A DNA stretch of 64,000 nucleotides from Amycolatopsis vastitatis (GCF_002234595.1 NZ_NMUL01000012.1:186001-250000); one strand, 5' to 3'. Counted from the first letter of the stretch, positions 34,824 to 46,752 are shown. Notes: generated by a model not told the origin, from the letters alone. Numbers and translations: made by a program.

Positions 34824-35411
34824 GTGTCTTCGCTGTCCTTCGCCGGCAAGCGGCCCGTGCTGGCCGACCTCGTGCCCGGCTCGCTCGTGCGGGACATCGC
34901 GCTGGTCGCCGGCGGTGCCGTGCTCACCGGCGCCGCCGCGCAGCTGACGATCCCGGTGCCGGGCAGCCCGGTGCCGATGACCGGCCAGACGTTCGCCGCC
35001 CTGCTCGTCGGCGCGTCGCTCGGCATGTCGCGCGGTGCCGCCTCGATGCTGGTGTACCTGCTGGTCGGCGCCGTGGGCGTGCCGTGGTTCCAGCACGGGA
35101 CGTCCGGCCTGTCCGGCGCGAGCGCCGGCTACATCGTCGGGTTCGTCTTCGCCGGTGCCCTGGTCGGCGCGCTCGCCGGCCGCGGCGGCGACCGGACGCC
35201 GGTGCGCACCGCGGGCACCATGGTCCTCGGCAACGTCGTGATCTACGCCTTCGGCGTGCCGTGGCTGATGGCCTCGACCGGCTTCGACCTGTCCACCGCG
35301 TTCGCCAAGGGTGTGACGCCGTTCCTGATCGGCGACGCGCTGAAGATCGTCGTGGCCGCCGGCCTGCTGCCGCTGACGTGGAAGCTGGTTTCGCGCCGCA
35401 CCGAAGACTGA
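34824..35411 (+). CDS. bioY: Biotin transporter BioY (S component)
   Basis: 195 residues from GTG 34824 with GGGAGG upstream. Six membrane segments. The motifs GSPVPMTGQTFAALLVGASLG, YLLVGAVGVPWFQHGTSGLSGASAGYIVGF and GNVVIYAFGVPWLM are diagnostic for BioY. Captures biotin and works with an ECF energy-coupling module, which is not in this window. Confidence 0.95.
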   Translation: MSSLSFAGKRPVLADLVPGSLVRDIALVAGGAVLTGAAAQLTIPVPGSPVPMTGQTFAALLVGASLGMSRGAASMLVYLLVGAVGVPWFQHGTSGLSGASAGYIVGFVFAGALVGALAGRGGDRTPVRTAGTMVLGNVVIYAFGVPWLMASTGFDLSTAFAKGVTPFLIGDALKIVVAAGLLPLTWKLVSRRTED

Positions 35412-35417
35412 CCGCCC

Positions 35418-35446
35418 CGCCGTGGGGGCGCCGGTCCCCCACGGCG
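35418..35446. terminator. Hairpin terminator after bioY
   Basis: CGCCGTGGGGG (35418-35428) and CCCCCACGGCG (35436-35446) form a perfect 11-bp stem with a 7-base loop, six bases after the bioY stop. Confidence 0.85.
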
Positions 35447-35507
35447 CGAACGGCCCGTTCGCGACGGAGCACCGATCTTTGTCGGAGGCGGCGGCTAATG
35501 TGTCGCT

Positions 35508-37556
35508 GTGCCCGCCCGAACTGATTTCCCCGGCGTCCTCGAACTCCTCACCCACGCGGTGGAGTCCGTCGGCGGCGCCGAACGCCCTGGGCAGGTCCAG
35601 ATGGCCGACGCCGTCGGCCGCGCCATCCGCACCGGTGAGCACCTGGCCGTGCAGGCGGGCACCGGCACCGGCAAGTCACTGGCCTACCTCGTGCCCGCGA
35701 TCCGGCACGCCGTCGAGAAGGAGGCCACGGTCGTGGTCTCCACGGCCACGATCGCGCTGCAGCGCCAGCTCGTCGACCGTGACCTCCCGCGCCTGGCGAA
35801 GGCGCTGAAGAAGCCGCTGGGCCGCGAACCGACCTTCGCGATCCTCAAGGGCCGCCGCAACTACATGTGCCTGCACCGGCTGGATTCCGGCGCGCCGGAC
35901 GAGCCGGAAGACGCCCAGCTCTTCGACCCGTTCGCGGTGTCGCGGCTGGGCAAGGAGGTCACGCGGCTGCGGGAGTGGGCGTCGGACACCGAAACCGGCG
36001 ACCGCGACGAGCTCGTCCCCGGCGTCACCGACCAGGCGTGGCGTCAGGTTTCCGTGACGGCGAAGGAATGTCTCGGTGCTTCGCGCTGTCCGATCGGCAC
36101 CGACTGCTTCGCCGAGAAGGCCCGCGCCGAGGCCGGCCGCGCCGACGTCATCGTCACCAACCACGCCCTGCTGGCGATCGACGCGCTGCAGGGCTACCAG
36201 GTCCTGCCGGACCACGACGTGGTGATCATCGACGAGGCCCACGACCTGGTCGACCGGGTCACCTCGGTCGCCACCGGCGAGCTGACCAGCGCGATGTGCG
36301 CGGCGGCCGCGCGGCGCTGCGGCAAGCTCATCGACGCCGACGTCGCCGACCGCCTGCTGGAGGCGGGTGACGGGCTCGCGCTGATCGTGGACGACCTGCC
36401 CGCGGGCCGGATGGACGAGCTGCCGCGGCCGCTGAAGGGCGCGATCCCGGCGGTGCGCGACGCCGCGCACGCGTGCATCACGGCGCTGGGCTCCGACCGC
36501 AAGGAGGACGTCGAAGGGGCCACGGCGCGCAAGCTGGCGCGCTCGCTGCTCGACGAGGTGCACGACACCGCGGTCCGGCTGCTGGAGGCGTTCGACGAGG
36601 ACCAGGCGCACCAGCGCGACGTCGTCTGGCTCTCCGGCGACAAGTACTCGTCGAACCCGCGGCCGCCGGCGCTGAAGGTGGCGCCGCTGGGCGTCGCCGG
36701 ACTGCTGCGCGAGCGCGTGTTCAACCAGCACACGACGATCCTGACGTCGGCCACGCTCACGCTGGGCGGCACGTTCGACACCATGGCGCGGCAGTGGGGC
36801 CTTCCGCCCGGTGCGGCCAAGGTGGAACAAGCGCCCGGCGCCGCGACGGAGAAGGAAGCGCCGTCGGACGACTCGGGCCCGAAGTGGACCGGCCTGGACG
36901 TCGGCTCGCCGTTCGACCACCGGCGCAACGGCATCCTGTACCTGGCCAAGCACCTGCCGCCACCGGGCCGCGACGGCCTCGTACCGTCCACAATGGACGA
37001 ACTTGCCGAGCTGATCGAGGCCGCGGGCGGCCGCACGCTGGGCCTGTTCTCCTCGATGCGGGCGGCCAAGCAGGCCACCGAGGAGATGCGCGAACGGCTG
37101 GACTTCCCGATCCTCTGCCAGGGCGACGACGCGACGTCGCTGCTGGTCCAGAAGTTCTCCGAAGACGTCCGCACGTGCTTGTTCGGCACGCTCAGCCTGT
37201 GGCAGGGCGTGGACGTGCCCGGGCCGTCGCTGCAGCTCGTGGTGGTCGACCGGATCCCGTTCCCGCGCCCGGACGACCCGGTGTCCTCGGCGCGGCAGCG
37301 CGCGGTGGAAGCCCGCGGCGGCAACGGGTTCCTCACGGTGGCGGCCACGCACGCGGCCCTGCTGCTGGCGCAGGGCACCGGGCGGCTGCACCGGTCGGTC
37401 ACCGACCGCGGCGTGGTGGCGGTGCTGGATTCGCGGCTGGCGAACGCCCGGTACGGCGGCTTCCTGCGCGCGTCGCTCCCGCCGTTCTGGCCGACGATGG
37501 ACCCGAAGGTGGTGCGGGAGGCGCTGCGCCGGCTGGACGCAGCCGCGCCCGCGTGA
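35508..37556 (+). CDS. dinG: ATP-dependent DNA helicase, DinG/XPD type
   Basis: 682 residues. Walker A GTGTGKS at 51-57, iron-sulfur cluster cysteines (NYMCLHR, ECLGASRCPIGTDCF), Walker B IIDEAHD, and the C-terminal motifs LFGTLSLWQGVDVPG and QGTGRLHRS. A 5'-3' helicase that resolves R-loops, D-loops and G-quadruplexes. GTG start. Equivalent to Rv1329c, which ends the shared block. Confidence 0.95.
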   Translation: MPARTDFPGVLELLTHAVESVGGAERPGQVQMADAVGRAIRTGEHLAVQAGTGTGKSLAYLVPAIRHAVEKEATVVVSTATIALQRQLVDRDLPRLAKALKKPLGREPTFAILKGRRNYMCLHRLDSGAPDEPEDAQLFDPFAVSRLGKEVTRLREWASDTETGDRDELVPGVTDQAWRQVSVTAKECLGASRCPIGTDCFAEKARAEAGRADVIVTNHALLAIDALQGYQVLPDHDVVIIDEAHDLVDRVTSVATGELTSAMCAAAARRCGKLIDADVADRLLEAGDGLALIVDDLPAGRMDELPRPLKGAIPAVRDAAHACITALGSDRKEDVEGATARKLARSLLDEVHDTAVRLLEAFDEDQAHQRDVVWLSGDKYSSNPRPPALKVAPLGVAGLLRERVFNQHTTILTSATLTLGGTFDTMARQWGLPPGAAKVEQAPGAATEKEAPSDDSGPKWTGLDVGSPFDHRRNGILYLAKHLPPPGRDGLVPSTMDELAELIEAAGGRTLGLFSSMRAAKQATEEMRERLDFPILCQGDDATSLLVQKFSEDVRTCLFGTLSLWQGVDVPGPSLQLVVVDRIPFPRPDDPVSSARQRAVEARGGNGFLTVAATHAALLLAQGTGRLHRSVTDRGVVAVLDSRLANARYGGFLRASLPPFWPTMDPKVVREALRRLDAAAPA

Positions 37557-37614
37557 CGCGGTCCGCCGCCACGCCCGGTACGGTGAACCCACCGAAGCAA
37601 CAAGGGAGCACCGG

Positions 37615-37956
37615 TTGACCCAGGATTCGTCCAGCGCACAGTCCCGGACCGTCAGTGTCGACGACACCGGCGTGCGGCGGCGCCTCGCGGACGGCAGCGA
37701 AGAAGCTGTCACGTGGGCCGGCCTGTCGTCGGTGATGGTCCGGGTGATCCCTGACGGCCCGTGGAACGAAGACGTGTTCTTCATGCTGGTGGGCACCGAC
37801 GGCAAGGGCACCGCGGTCCCGAGCGGCGACCCGGCGGCCGACGCGCTGATCGAGCGTCTGCAGGCCCTGCCGGGCTTCGACAACGAGAAGTTCATCGAGG
37901 CCATGACGACCGACGCCGACCAGGCCTACGTCGTCTGGGAATCCGCGAACAACTGA
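37615..37956 (+). CDS. Hypothetical protein
   Basis: 113 residues from TTG 37615 with GGAGC upstream. Hydrophilic, no membrane span; pattern DDTGVRRRLADGSEEAVTWAGLSSVMVRVIPDGPWNEDVFFMLVGTDGKGTAVPSG suggests a compact alpha/beta domain of the kind found as unnamed small proteins in actinobacteria. One base before the next gene, so the two are probably in one operon. Confidence 0.82.
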   Translation: MTQDSSSAQSRTVSVDDTGVRRRLADGSEEAVTWAGLSSVMVRVIPDGPWNEDVFFMLVGTDGKGTAVPSGDPAADALIERLQALPGFDNEKFIEAMTTDADQAYVVWESANN

Positions 37957-37957
37957 A

Positions 37958-38233
37958 GTGCGCTGCCCGGTCTGCGGTGAAGAGAGCCTGAGCCCGCTCG
38001 CCGAACTCGACACCTCGCGCTGGCTTCTCGCGCACTTCAAACGTCCCGGATTTCTGGAGCCGCGTCCGGCCTTCGTGGCGAGCCACGCCCGCCTCTGCCG
38101 ATCGTGCGGCGCCGTGCTGCCGTTTCTCGACCAGCAGAACCGCGAGAAGCTCACCGAGGAGTGGGACGACCTGATCCCCGTCGCGCCCGACCCTAGACCG
38201 GGAACTCCTCCGTCACCGGAATCCCCTTCTTGA
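37958..38233 (+). CDS. Small zinc-ribbon protein
   Basis: 91 residues. Two CxxC knuckles, CPVCGEE (3-9) and CRSCGAV (47-53), form a zinc ribbon; the rest is short and hydrophilic and the tail is Pro-rich. GTG start one base after the previous stop. It overlaps the convergent OsmC gene by 41 bases. No function can be assigned. Confidence 0.75.
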   Translation: MRCPVCGEESLSPLAELDTSRWLLAHFKRPGFLEPRPAFVASHARLCRSCGAVLPFLDQQNREKLTEEWDDLIPVAPDPRPGTPPSPESPS

Positions 38234-38594
38234 GCGTCCGGCTCACCGTGCAGAGCCGCTCGATCGCCCGGTCCACGGCGCCGGCCAGCGCTTTCCGCTG
38301 ATCCGCCGTCAATGTCGACACATCGACATCGAAAGCGACGTGCACAGCGTCCAGCTCCGAAGCACCCTCGCGCCGATCGGCGCTGACGGCGACGCGGAAC
38401 TTCGCGTCTTCGCCGATCCGCCGGGTGATCAGCTCTTCCGCGGTCACCGCGCTGCAGCCCGCGGCCGCGATCTGGAGCAGTTCGGCGGGTGAGAAGGCCC
38501 CTTCGGCGCCCGCCCGGCCCAGCCGGACCTCCGCGCCCCGCTCGTTGCGCCCGACGAACGCGTGCTCGCCCGTGCGTTCCACTTCCAATGCCAT
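38193..38594 (-). CDS. OsmC/Ohr family peroxiredoxin
   Basis: 133 residues. Catalytic cysteines Cys47 in IAAAGCSAVTAEELI and Cys113 or so in IERLCTVSRTLKKG, as in OsmC/Ohr thiol peroxidases that remove organic hydroperoxides. Begins MALEVERTGEHAFVGRNERGAEVRLG. The gene stands alone upstream of the serB operon end, on the same strand. Confidence 0.93.
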   Translation of the reverse strand: MALEVERTGEHAFVGRNERGAEVRLGRAGAEGAFSPAELLQIAAAGCSAVTAEELITRRIGEDAKFRVAVSADRREGASELDAVHVAFDVDVSTLTADQRKALAGAVDRAIERLCTVSRTLKKGIPVTEEFPV

Positions 38595-38610
38595 GCCCGC
38601 TCCAACCGGG

Positions 38611-40619
<2,009 letters not shown>

Positions 40620-40679
40620 TCATCCCTCGTTCGGCAACGCTGCACAGCCAGTCTGCCGGTCCGGGCCCGGACATAAGTA

Positions 40680-40718
40680 GAGCGCGTGCCCGGCTTCACA
40701 TCAGCCGGGCACGCGCTC
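40680..40718 (-). terminator. Perfect 16-bp terminator hairpin after ctaD
   Basis: GAGCGCGTGCCCGGCT (40680-40695) and its exact complement (40703-40718) flank a 7-base loop, 15 bases beyond the ctaD stop and before serB. It separates the two genes. Confidence 0.9.
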
Positions 40719-40732
40719 ACTCGATCAGGTTG

Positions 40733-42520
40733 TTACTTCTCGTCCTGCTCGCTCGCGTTGTCCTTGGAGTGGTCTCCCGGGATCACCGCTTCGGTCAGCA
40801 GCTGCGACGGCGCCGCGTGGCTGTTGACCTTCTGCTTGCCGAAGAAGCCGATCTCGCCCTCGTTGTGGATGCGCTCGATCATGTGCGGGTAGTGCAGCTC
40901 GAACGCCGGCCGCTCGGAGCGGATCCGGGGCAGCTCGGTGAAGTTGTGCCGCGGCGGCGGGCAGGAGGTCGCCCACTCGAGCGAGTTGCCGTAGCCCCAC
41001 GGGTCGTCCACCGTGACGATCTCGCCGTACCGGTAGCTCTTGAAGACGTTCCAGATGAACGGCAGCGTCGAGGCACCGAGGATGTACGCGCCGATCGTGG
41101 AGATCGTGTTCAGCGTGGTGAACCCGTCGCTGGCCAGGTAGTCGGCGTACCGGCGCGGCATGCCCTCGGCACCCAGCCAGTGCTGGACGAGGAACGTGCC
41201 GTGGAAGCCGATGAACGTGGTCCAGAAGTGCCACTTGCCGAGCTTCTCGTCCATCATCCGGCCGGTGATCTTCGGGAACCAGAAGTAGATGCCGGCGAAG
41301 GTGGCGAACACGATCGTGCCGTAGAGCACGTAGTGGAAGTGCGCGACGACGAAGTAGCTGTCCGACACGTGGAAGTCGATCGCCGGCGCGGCCAGCAGGA
41401 TGCCGGTCAGGCCGCCGAAGAGGAACGTGACGATGAAGCCCATCGAGAAGATCATCGGCGTCTCGAAGGACAGCTGGCCCTTCCACATCGTGCCGATCCA
41501 GTTGAAGAACTTGATGCCGGTCGGGACGGCGATCAGGAACGTCATGAAGGAGAAGAACGGCAGCAGCACGGCGCCGGTGGCGTACATGTGGTGCGCCCAC
41601 ACCGCGACCGACAGCGCCGCGATGGCCAGCGTCGCCCAGACCAGGCTCTTGTAGCCGAACAGCGGCTTGCGGCTGAACACCGGGAAGATCTCCGACACGA
41701 TCCCGAAGAACGGTAGCGCGACGATGTAGACCTCTGGATGGCCGAAGAACCAGAACAGGTGCTGCCAGAGGATCACGCCGCCGTTTTCGGGGTCGAACAC
41801 GTGCGCCCCGAGGTGCCGGTCCGCCAGCAGGCCCATCAGGGCCGCGGTCAGGATCGGGAAGGCGAGCAGGACCAGGATGCTCGTGACCAGGATGTTCCAG
41901 GTGAAGATCGGCATCCGGTACATCGTCATGCCCGGCGCGCGCAGGCAGACCACCGTGGTGATCATGTTGACCGCGCCGAGGATGGTGCCGAGACCACCGA
42001 CGATCAGGCCGGAGATCCACAGGTCCGCGCCGACGCCCGGCGAGTGGATGGCGTCCGACAGCGGGGTGTAGGCGAACCAGCCGAAGTCGGCGGCGCCACC
42101 CGGCGTCAGGAAGCCGGACATCACGATCAGGCCGCCGAAGAGGTACAGCCAGTACGAGAACGCGTTCAGCCGCGGGAAGGCGACGTCCGGGGAGCCGATC
42201 TGCAGCGGCAGCACGAAGTTCGCGAAGCCGAAGAGGATCGGCGTCGCGTACAGCAGCAGCATCACCGTGCCGTGCATGGTGAACAGCTGGTTGTACTGCT
42301 CCTGGGACAGGAACTGCTGCCCGGGCCGCGCCAGCTCGGTGCGGATCAGCATGGCCATCGCGCCGCCCGCCATGAAGAAGGCGAACGACGTGACCAGGTA
42401 CATGATCCCGATCTGCTTGTGGTCCGTCGTGCGGAACAACCGCAGCAGGTACGAACCCTTAACCGACTCGCGCGCGGGGTACGGGCGCGTGGCGATCGGC
42501 TTGGGGGCTACGGCCGTCAC
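40733..42520 (-). CDS. ctaD: Cytochrome c oxidase subunit I
   Basis: 595 residues, about twelve membrane helices, from GTG 42520 with GGAGG five bases upstream (the frame also opens at 42535). Heme-copper ligands are visible: [11 protein letters not shown], the Tyr-linked HPEVY in [27 protein letters not shown], and FHYVLYG. Catalytic subunit of the aa3 oxidase at the end of the respiratory chain. No subunit II or III gene is adjacent, as in mycobacteria. Confidence 0.97.
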   Translation of the reverse strand: MTAVAPKPIATRPYPARESVKGSYLLRLFRTTDHKQIGIMYLVTSFAFFMAGGAMAMLIRTELARPGQQFLSQEQYNQLFTMHGTVMLLLYATPILFGFANFVLPLQIGSPDVAFPRLNAFSYWLYLFGGLIVMSGFLTPGGAADFGWFAYTPLSDAIHSPGVGADLWISGLIVGGLGTILGAVNMITTVVCLRAPGMTMYRMPIFTWNILVTSILVLLAFPILTAALMGLLADRHLGAHVFDPENGGVILWQHLFWFFGHPEVYIVALPFFGIVSEIFPVFSRKPLFGYKSLVWATLAIAALSVAVWAHHMYATGAVLLPFFSFMTFLIAVPTGIKFFNWIGTMWKGQLSFETPMIFSMGFIVTFLFGGLTGILLAAPAIDFHVSDSYFVVAHFHYVLYGTIVFATFAGIYFWFPKITGRMMDEKLGKWHFWTTFIGFHGTFLVQHWLGAEGMPRRYADYLASDGFTTLNTISTIGAYILGASTLPFIWNVFKSYRYGEIVTVDDPWGYGNSLEWATSCPPPRHNFTELPRIRSERPAFELHYPHMIERIHNEGEIGFFGKQKVNSHAAPSQLLTEAVIPGDHSKDNASEQDEK

Positions 42521-42654
42521 TCCTGCCTCCAACACTGAAACCTTGTGGTGGTCATCGTCCGGCCACCGGGCCCGGGAGACCCGGATCCGGCGGCTTGAGG
42601 GGATCGTAGCCCTCGCTACCGACAGTCGCGCGCACCGGCTGGCAAGATCGGGGC

Positions 42655-43476
42655 GTGGCCGACGACTACACCCGCGCGGCGGTGCGCGCGGCCCGCGCCG
42701 TCACCGCCCGGCTCGGCCTGCCCGACCACGATCCCGACGTGCTCCACGAACGGTCGAACGTGCTGGTGAGGCTGGGTCCGCTGGTCGCGCGGGTGCCGGC
42801 GACGACCCGGCTGCTCCGCCCGGAACCGGCGGCCTGGCTGGAGCGCGACGTCGCGCTCTCGAGGTTCCTCACGGACCGTGGTGTGCTCGTCGTCTCACCC
42901 GCCACGGATCCCCCGGCGGGACCGCATTTCGCGGACGGGCTGCCGGTCACGCTCTGGCACCACACCCCGCACGATCCGGATCACCGGTACGCACCGGACG
43001 TCGTCGCGCGCTCGCTCGCCGAGGTGCACGCGGCACTGCGCGAGTACCCGGGCGAGCTGCCCCGCCGCGGGCCGCTGGACGACCTGGACCGGCTCTTCGA
43101 CCGGTATGACCTCGACCCTCGCTTGCGTTCGGAAGCCGCGCGGATCGAAGGCGCGTTGCCGGACGGCCCGGTCCAGCCGCTGCACGGCGACGCCCACCCC
43201 GGCAACCTGATCGCGACGGCGGCCGGGCCGTGCTGGCTGGACTTCGAGGACACCTGGCTCGGCCCGCTCGCCTGGGATCTCGGCATCCTGGCGCGGCAAG
43301 GCGGCCCGGAGTACCTGGCCGTCTACCCCGGCTCCGTGTCCGATGAGGCCCTTGGCGCGTATACGCAGTTGCGGGAACTCTTCGCCGTCGCGTGGCGCTT
43401 CGTCATCGCCCGGCGGTTCCCGCACCGGCTTCCGGAGGCCCGCTCCGCGCTCGCCGGCTACTTCTCGCTCTCGTGA
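42655..43476 (+). CDS. Aminoglycoside phosphotransferase family kinase
   Basis: 273 residues. Kinase-like fold with the catalytic loop [12 protein letters not shown] and the metal-binding [14 protein letters not shown]. The family phosphorylates aminoglycosides or small metabolites; nothing here shows a drug target, so I do not call it resistance. GTG 42655. Convergent with the hydrolase gene, overlapping by 19 bases. Confidence 0.88.
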   Translation: MADDYTRAAVRAARAVTARLGLPDHDPDVLHERSNVLVRLGPLVARVPATTRLLRPEPAAWLERDVALSRFLTDRGVLVVSPATDPPAGPHFADGLPVTLWHHTPHDPDHRYAPDVVARSLAEVHAALREYPGELPRRGPLDDLDRLFDRYDLDPRLRSEAARIEGALPDGPVQPLHGDAHPGNLIATAAGPCWLDFEDTWLGPLAWDLGILARQGGPEYLAVYPGSVSDEALGAYTQLRELFAVAWRFVIARRFPHRLPEARSALAGYFSLS

Positions 43477-44225
43477 GTCGCGGGGTACCAGGACAGGATC
43501 GCCTCGACGACGCCCGCGGGGTCCTCCAGCGGGGTCAGGTGGCCGGCGCCCGGCAGCACGACGAGCGTCGCGCCGGCCATGACCTGGGCCATTTCGCTCG
43601 CCGCCGCCACCGGGGTGATCGGGTCCTCTTCTCCGACGACGACGAGCGCCGGAACCCCGCAGTCCCGCAGCAGGTCCAGCGAATCGGGCCGGGTCCGCAG
43701 CGCCAGTGCCGTCCACGAAACCCCGGCGGCCGGCTGGGATTCGATGATCTCCCGGACGGTTTCGACGACCTCGGGACGCTGTTCGCGCGTCGAGGCGGCC
43801 AGCAGGTTGGGCAGGTTGGCCTCGGCCAGCCAGGTCTTGGTGCCTTCCCGCTCGACGCGGTTCGCGACGTCCAGCCTCGACTGCGCGGCCTCGGGTGTGT
43901 CGGGCGTGGCCTTGGTGTCGATGAGCACGAGCCCGCCGACCCGCTCCGGAGCCAGCCGCAGCACGGCCATCGCGAGGTAGCCGCCCATCGAGCAGCCGCC
44001 GAGCACGACGCGGTCCAGTTCGAGCTTGTCGAGCAGGGCGACGACGTCCCGCGCGGCGTCTTCGAGACTCGGTTCGCGCGGGGACTCCGGCAGCGGGGAG
44101 CGACCGAGTCCGCGCTGATCCGGCGTGATCACCCGAAGGTGTGAAGCGAGGGGCTCGCGCACCGCGTTCCACATGCGGGAATCCAGGGGAAAGGCGTGGA
44201 GGAGGACCAGTGGCAGTTCGGTCAT
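43458..44225 (-). CDS. Alpha/beta hydrolase
   Basis: 255 residues from ATG 44225 (ATG 44234 also possible). Nucleophile serine in VVLGGCSMGGYLAMAV, oxyanion LLHAFPLDSRMW, acid in VGEEDPITPV and histidine in PGAGHLTPLEDP. A generic hydrolase of esters, lactones or C-C bonds; substrate unknown. Divergent from the acetyltransferase gene with about 40 bases between. Confidence 0.9.
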   Translation of the reverse strand: MTELPLVLLHAFPLDSRMWNAVREPLASHLRVITPDQRGLGRSPLPESPREPSLEDAARDVVALLDKLELDRVVLGGCSMGGYLAMAVLRLAPERVGGLVLIDTKATPDTPEAAQSRLDVANRVEREGTKTWLAEANLPNLLAASTREQRPEVVETVREIIESQPAAGVSWTALALRTRPDSLDLLRDCGVPALVVVGEEDPITPVAAASEMAQVMAGATLVVLPGAGHLTPLEDPAGVVEAILSWYPATHESEK

Positions 44226-44265
44226 GCCCGTCATTTTGTCGGACCCCCTCGCTAGCTTCGCCGAT

Positions 44266-44763
44266 GTGTTCACCGACATCGAAACCGACCGGCTCCTGCT
44301 GCGTCCGCCCCGCGAGGCGGACCGGCAGGCGATGGTCGACATCCACACCGACCCGCGCACCAACCGCTTCAACCCCGCACCACCCGGCGTCCCGGAGGCG
44401 TCCGAGATGTTCTCGACCTGGCTGGCGCACTGGGCCGAGCACGGCTTCGGCTACCCCGCAGTGCTCGAACGCGACGGCACCGAGGTGATCGGCATGTGCG
44501 GTGTGCGGCTGCGGGAGTTCCACGGCGAGAAGGTGCTGAACCTCGGCTACCGGTTCCGGCCGTCCGCGTGGGGCAAGGGCTACGCGGTCGAGGCGGGGCA
44601 GGCGGTCCTGGCGTGGTGCGCCCGCGAGCTGCCGTCCGTGCCGGTGCTGGCGAGCGTGAGCATCGCGAACAAGCCGTCGCTGCGGGTGGCCGAGCGGCTC
44701 GGCTTCACCGAGTACACGGAGGAGATGTACGACGGCGCGATGTCACGGCACTACCGGCGCTGA
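44266..44763 (+). CDS. GNAT family N-acetyltransferase
   Basis: 165 residues from GTG 44266. Begins VFTDIETDRLLLRPPREADRQAMVDIHTDP, has the acetyl-CoA loop GYRFRPSAWGKGYAVEAGQAVLAWC and ends NKPSLRVAERLGFTEYTEEMYDG, all as in RimJ/RimL-like acetyltransferases. Acts on proteins or small amines; substrate unknown. Confidence 0.92.
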   Translation: MFTDIETDRLLLRPPREADRQAMVDIHTDPRTNRFNPAPPGVPEASEMFSTWLAHWAEHGFGYPAVLERDGTEVIGMCGVRLREFHGEKVLNLGYRFRPSAWGKGYAVEAGQAVLAWCARELPSVPVLASVSIANKPSLRVAERLGFTEYTEEMYDGAMSRHYRR

Positions 44764-44794
44764 GCCGGGCGTTGTTTGACAACTCCAGAGCGAA

Positions 44795-45100
44795 TCACCG
44801 ACGGCGGTGCGGCCGCCGCCTCGCCCGCGCTTCCCAGCAGGCGCGGTGCCAGTGCCGCCGGTCGGCGACCGAGCCGGTCTCGTCGGCGGGCCAGACGACG
44901 AGGTGCGGTGTACCCGGCCGGATCTCGTGGTCGCAGCCGGGGCAGCGGTAGACCTTGCCGGCCTGGGCCCCCGGCACGGTCCGGACCAGCCAGTCCCCGT
45001 CGGCACCGGACTCGGCGCGCGCCCAGCCGGTCGCGGCACCGAGGTCACGCTCGGGCGGCCCGCCGTCCGCCCGGCGGCCGGGACGGTTGCGTCGAGGCAC
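44795..45100 (-). CDS. Small actinobacterial zinc-binding protein
   Basis: 101 residues. Arg-rich N-terminus, then DGDWLVRTVPGAQAGKVYRCPGCDHEIRPGTPHLVVWPAD...RRHWHRACWEAR: a CxxC pair (CPGC) with H and C at the end (HWHRAC) that likely bind one zinc. This pattern is conserved as a small ATP/GTP-binding-annotated protein in many actinobacteria, a name I would not trust. Upstream on the same strand lies the 21-bp repeat array. Confidence 0.8.
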   Translation of the reverse strand: MPRRNRPGRRADGGPPERDLGAATGWARAESGADGDWLVRTVPGAQAGKVYRCPGCDHEIRPGTPHLVVWPADETGSVADRRHWHRACWEARARRRPHRRR

Positions 45101-45156
45101 GCCCGAAACGGTAGCGGCCCACCACCCCGCCCGCGGTCACCCTCCCGCCTCCCGAG

Positions 45157-45303
45157 CCGACCCTCCAGGCACGCAAACCGACCCTCCAGGCACGCAAACC
45201 GACCCTCCAGGCACGCGAGTCGACCCTCCAGGCACGTGTGATGACCCTCCAATCACGTGTGATGACCCTCCAATCACGCGAGATGCCTCTCTGATCACAC
45301 GTG
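45157..45303. repeat. 21-bp tandem repeat array, seven units
   Basis: Seven 21-base units (45157, 45178, 45199, 45220, 45241, 45262, 45283) built around GACCCTCCAGGCACGC; early units have AGGCACGC, middle ones AATCACG, and the last is worn. A degenerate eighth unit follows to about 45320. The period is a multiple of three, so both strands read as heptapeptide repeats, but no ribosome binding site or homologous protein supports translation. The 45101-45541 gap holds only this array and short GC-rich sequence. Confidence 0.95.
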
Positions 45304-45541
45304 ATGCCCCCTCAGGCCGCGCGGCCACCCACCGCAGCCGGTGGCCCGTCCCGGCCGAGCCGAGAGATCCCGCGTGGAGAGGTGCACGGGCAGCTCCAGC
45401 GCGGCGAGGTGGGCGGCCACGGGCCGCCCCTCACCACCGGCCCCGATCCCGTCCAGCCCCGCTCATTCCGCCCACTCCCGTCAGTCCGGCGCGCAGTGGA
45501 CAGGCCGGCACGGGGAGCGGGAAAGTTCCCGGGTACGGGGG

Positions 45542-46666
45542 TCAGCCTTGGGCGAGGGCCAGCGGGACCAGCTGTTCGGCGGTGGTGAGCGAACCGTGCT
45601 GGCCGACCAGCGACGACTCCACGGCTTCCGCGAGCCCCCGCACCATCCCGAACCGGTCCCGGGCCGCGGCGACGACGTCGCCGATGCGCGGCAGCACCCG
45701 GTCGCTGACCGTGTGCCCGAACCAGCCTTCGGCGACGGCCTCCTCCCGCGAGCGCACCCACGCCCGTTCGCCCAGCACCTCTCGCCAGGCCGCGAGGACG
45801 TCCGCGGCCGCGCCCGGCTCGGTGTAGACGTGCCGGGCCCGGACCTCGCCCCCGAACGTCCGGACACCCGAAAGGAGCTCCGGGGCCTCTTCGAGGTCGA
45901 GCTTGTCGTCGAGGGTGACCATCCCGTGGTCGGCGACGACGGCGAGCAGCGCACCGGGCGGCAGACCGTCCACAAGGGACTCGACGAGCCGGTCGATCTG
46001 CCGCAGCTGCATCCGCCAGGCGGCCGAACCCGGGCCGTAGACGTGCCCCAGCAAGTCCAGCTCGCTGTGGTAGGCGTAGCAGAACGCCCGGCCTTCGAGC
46101 ACCGACAACGTCCGGGCGGCGAGGTCGCCCAGCGCGTGCACCCCGGCGTACCGCGCCCCGCTCTGCGTGGCCCGGGTCAGAGCCGTGTCGGCGAACTGGG
46201 CCGAAGACACCACCGCGGCGTCGATCCCGGCCGCGGCGGCCCGTTCGAACGTCGTCGGCAGCGGCTGCACCTCGCGGGGCGGGAGCGCGCCGCGGAGGTC
46301 GCTGCCGTCCTCGTGGCTGCGCCAGCGCAGCGCGTTGAGCACGCCCGTGCCGGGCATTTCGAACGTGTAGCCGACCATGCCGTGCTCACCCGACGCGAGC
46401 CCGGTGCCGATCGCGGCGACCCCGGCGGCCGTCGTCGACGGGAAACCCACGCGCAGCGGCTCCCGGGCGAACTCGGCCAGCACCGGGGCGTCCGCGGCGT
46501 GCTCGGCGAGCAATTCCCAGCCGAGCCCGTCGACGAGGAGCACCCCGGCGCTGCGTGCCTCCGGCAGCGCCAGCGTGTTCCCGCAGCCGGGGACTCCGAG
46601 GGTGGCCAGCAGGGACGAGACGACCTGGCCGAGGTGCGGGACGTCGGCGAGCGAAGGCGGCTGCAC
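45542..46666 (-). CDS. Alkaline phosphatase family / nucleotide pyrophosphatase-like protein
   Basis: 374 residues from GTG 46666. Metal and nucleophile site VLLVDGLGWELL...FPSTTAAGVAAIGTGLASGEHGMVGY (Thr nucleophile in PSTT), then LDLLGHVYGPGSAAW and VVADHGMV, all hallmarks of the phosphodiesterase/nucleotide pyrophosphatase branch. No signal peptide. Hydrolyses phosphodiesters; natural substrate unknown. Divergent from the FmdB gene. Confidence 0.92.
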   Translation of the reverse strand: MQPPSLADVPHLGQVVSSLLATLGVPGCGNTLALPEARSAGVLLVDGLGWELLAEHAADAPVLAEFAREPLRVGFPSTTAAGVAAIGTGLASGEHGMVGYTFEMPGTGVLNALRWRSHEDGSDLRGALPPREVQPLPTTFERAAAAGIDAAVVSSAQFADTALTRATQSGARYAGVHALGDLAARTLSVLEGRAFCYAYHSELDLLGHVYGPGSAAWRMQLRQIDRLVESLVDGLPPGALLAVVADHGMVTLDDKLDLEEAPELLSGVRTFGGEVRARHVYTEPGAAADVLAAWREVLGERAWVRSREEAVAEGWFGHTVSDRVLPRIGDVVAAARDRFGMVRGLAEAVESSLVGQHGSLTTAEQLVPLALAQG

Positions 46667-46752
46667 GCGCCCAGCTTGCCACTCGCCGGCGTTCGCGGGG
46701 GCCGAGCCCGGCCGAGGGTGGCACGGCGGGCCGCTCCGGCGATAATCGCGGT

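Noticed and set aside
42655..43476. Aminoglycoside resistance gene
   Set aside because: It has only the generic kinase motifs of the family, with no cluster or mobile element to support a resistance role.
44955..45827. 290-residue protein with DPPGT heptapeptide repeats
   Set aside because: It comes from a 21-bp DNA repeat whose period is a multiple of three; codon usage is poor, it overlaps real genes on the other strand and no ribosome binding site is seen.
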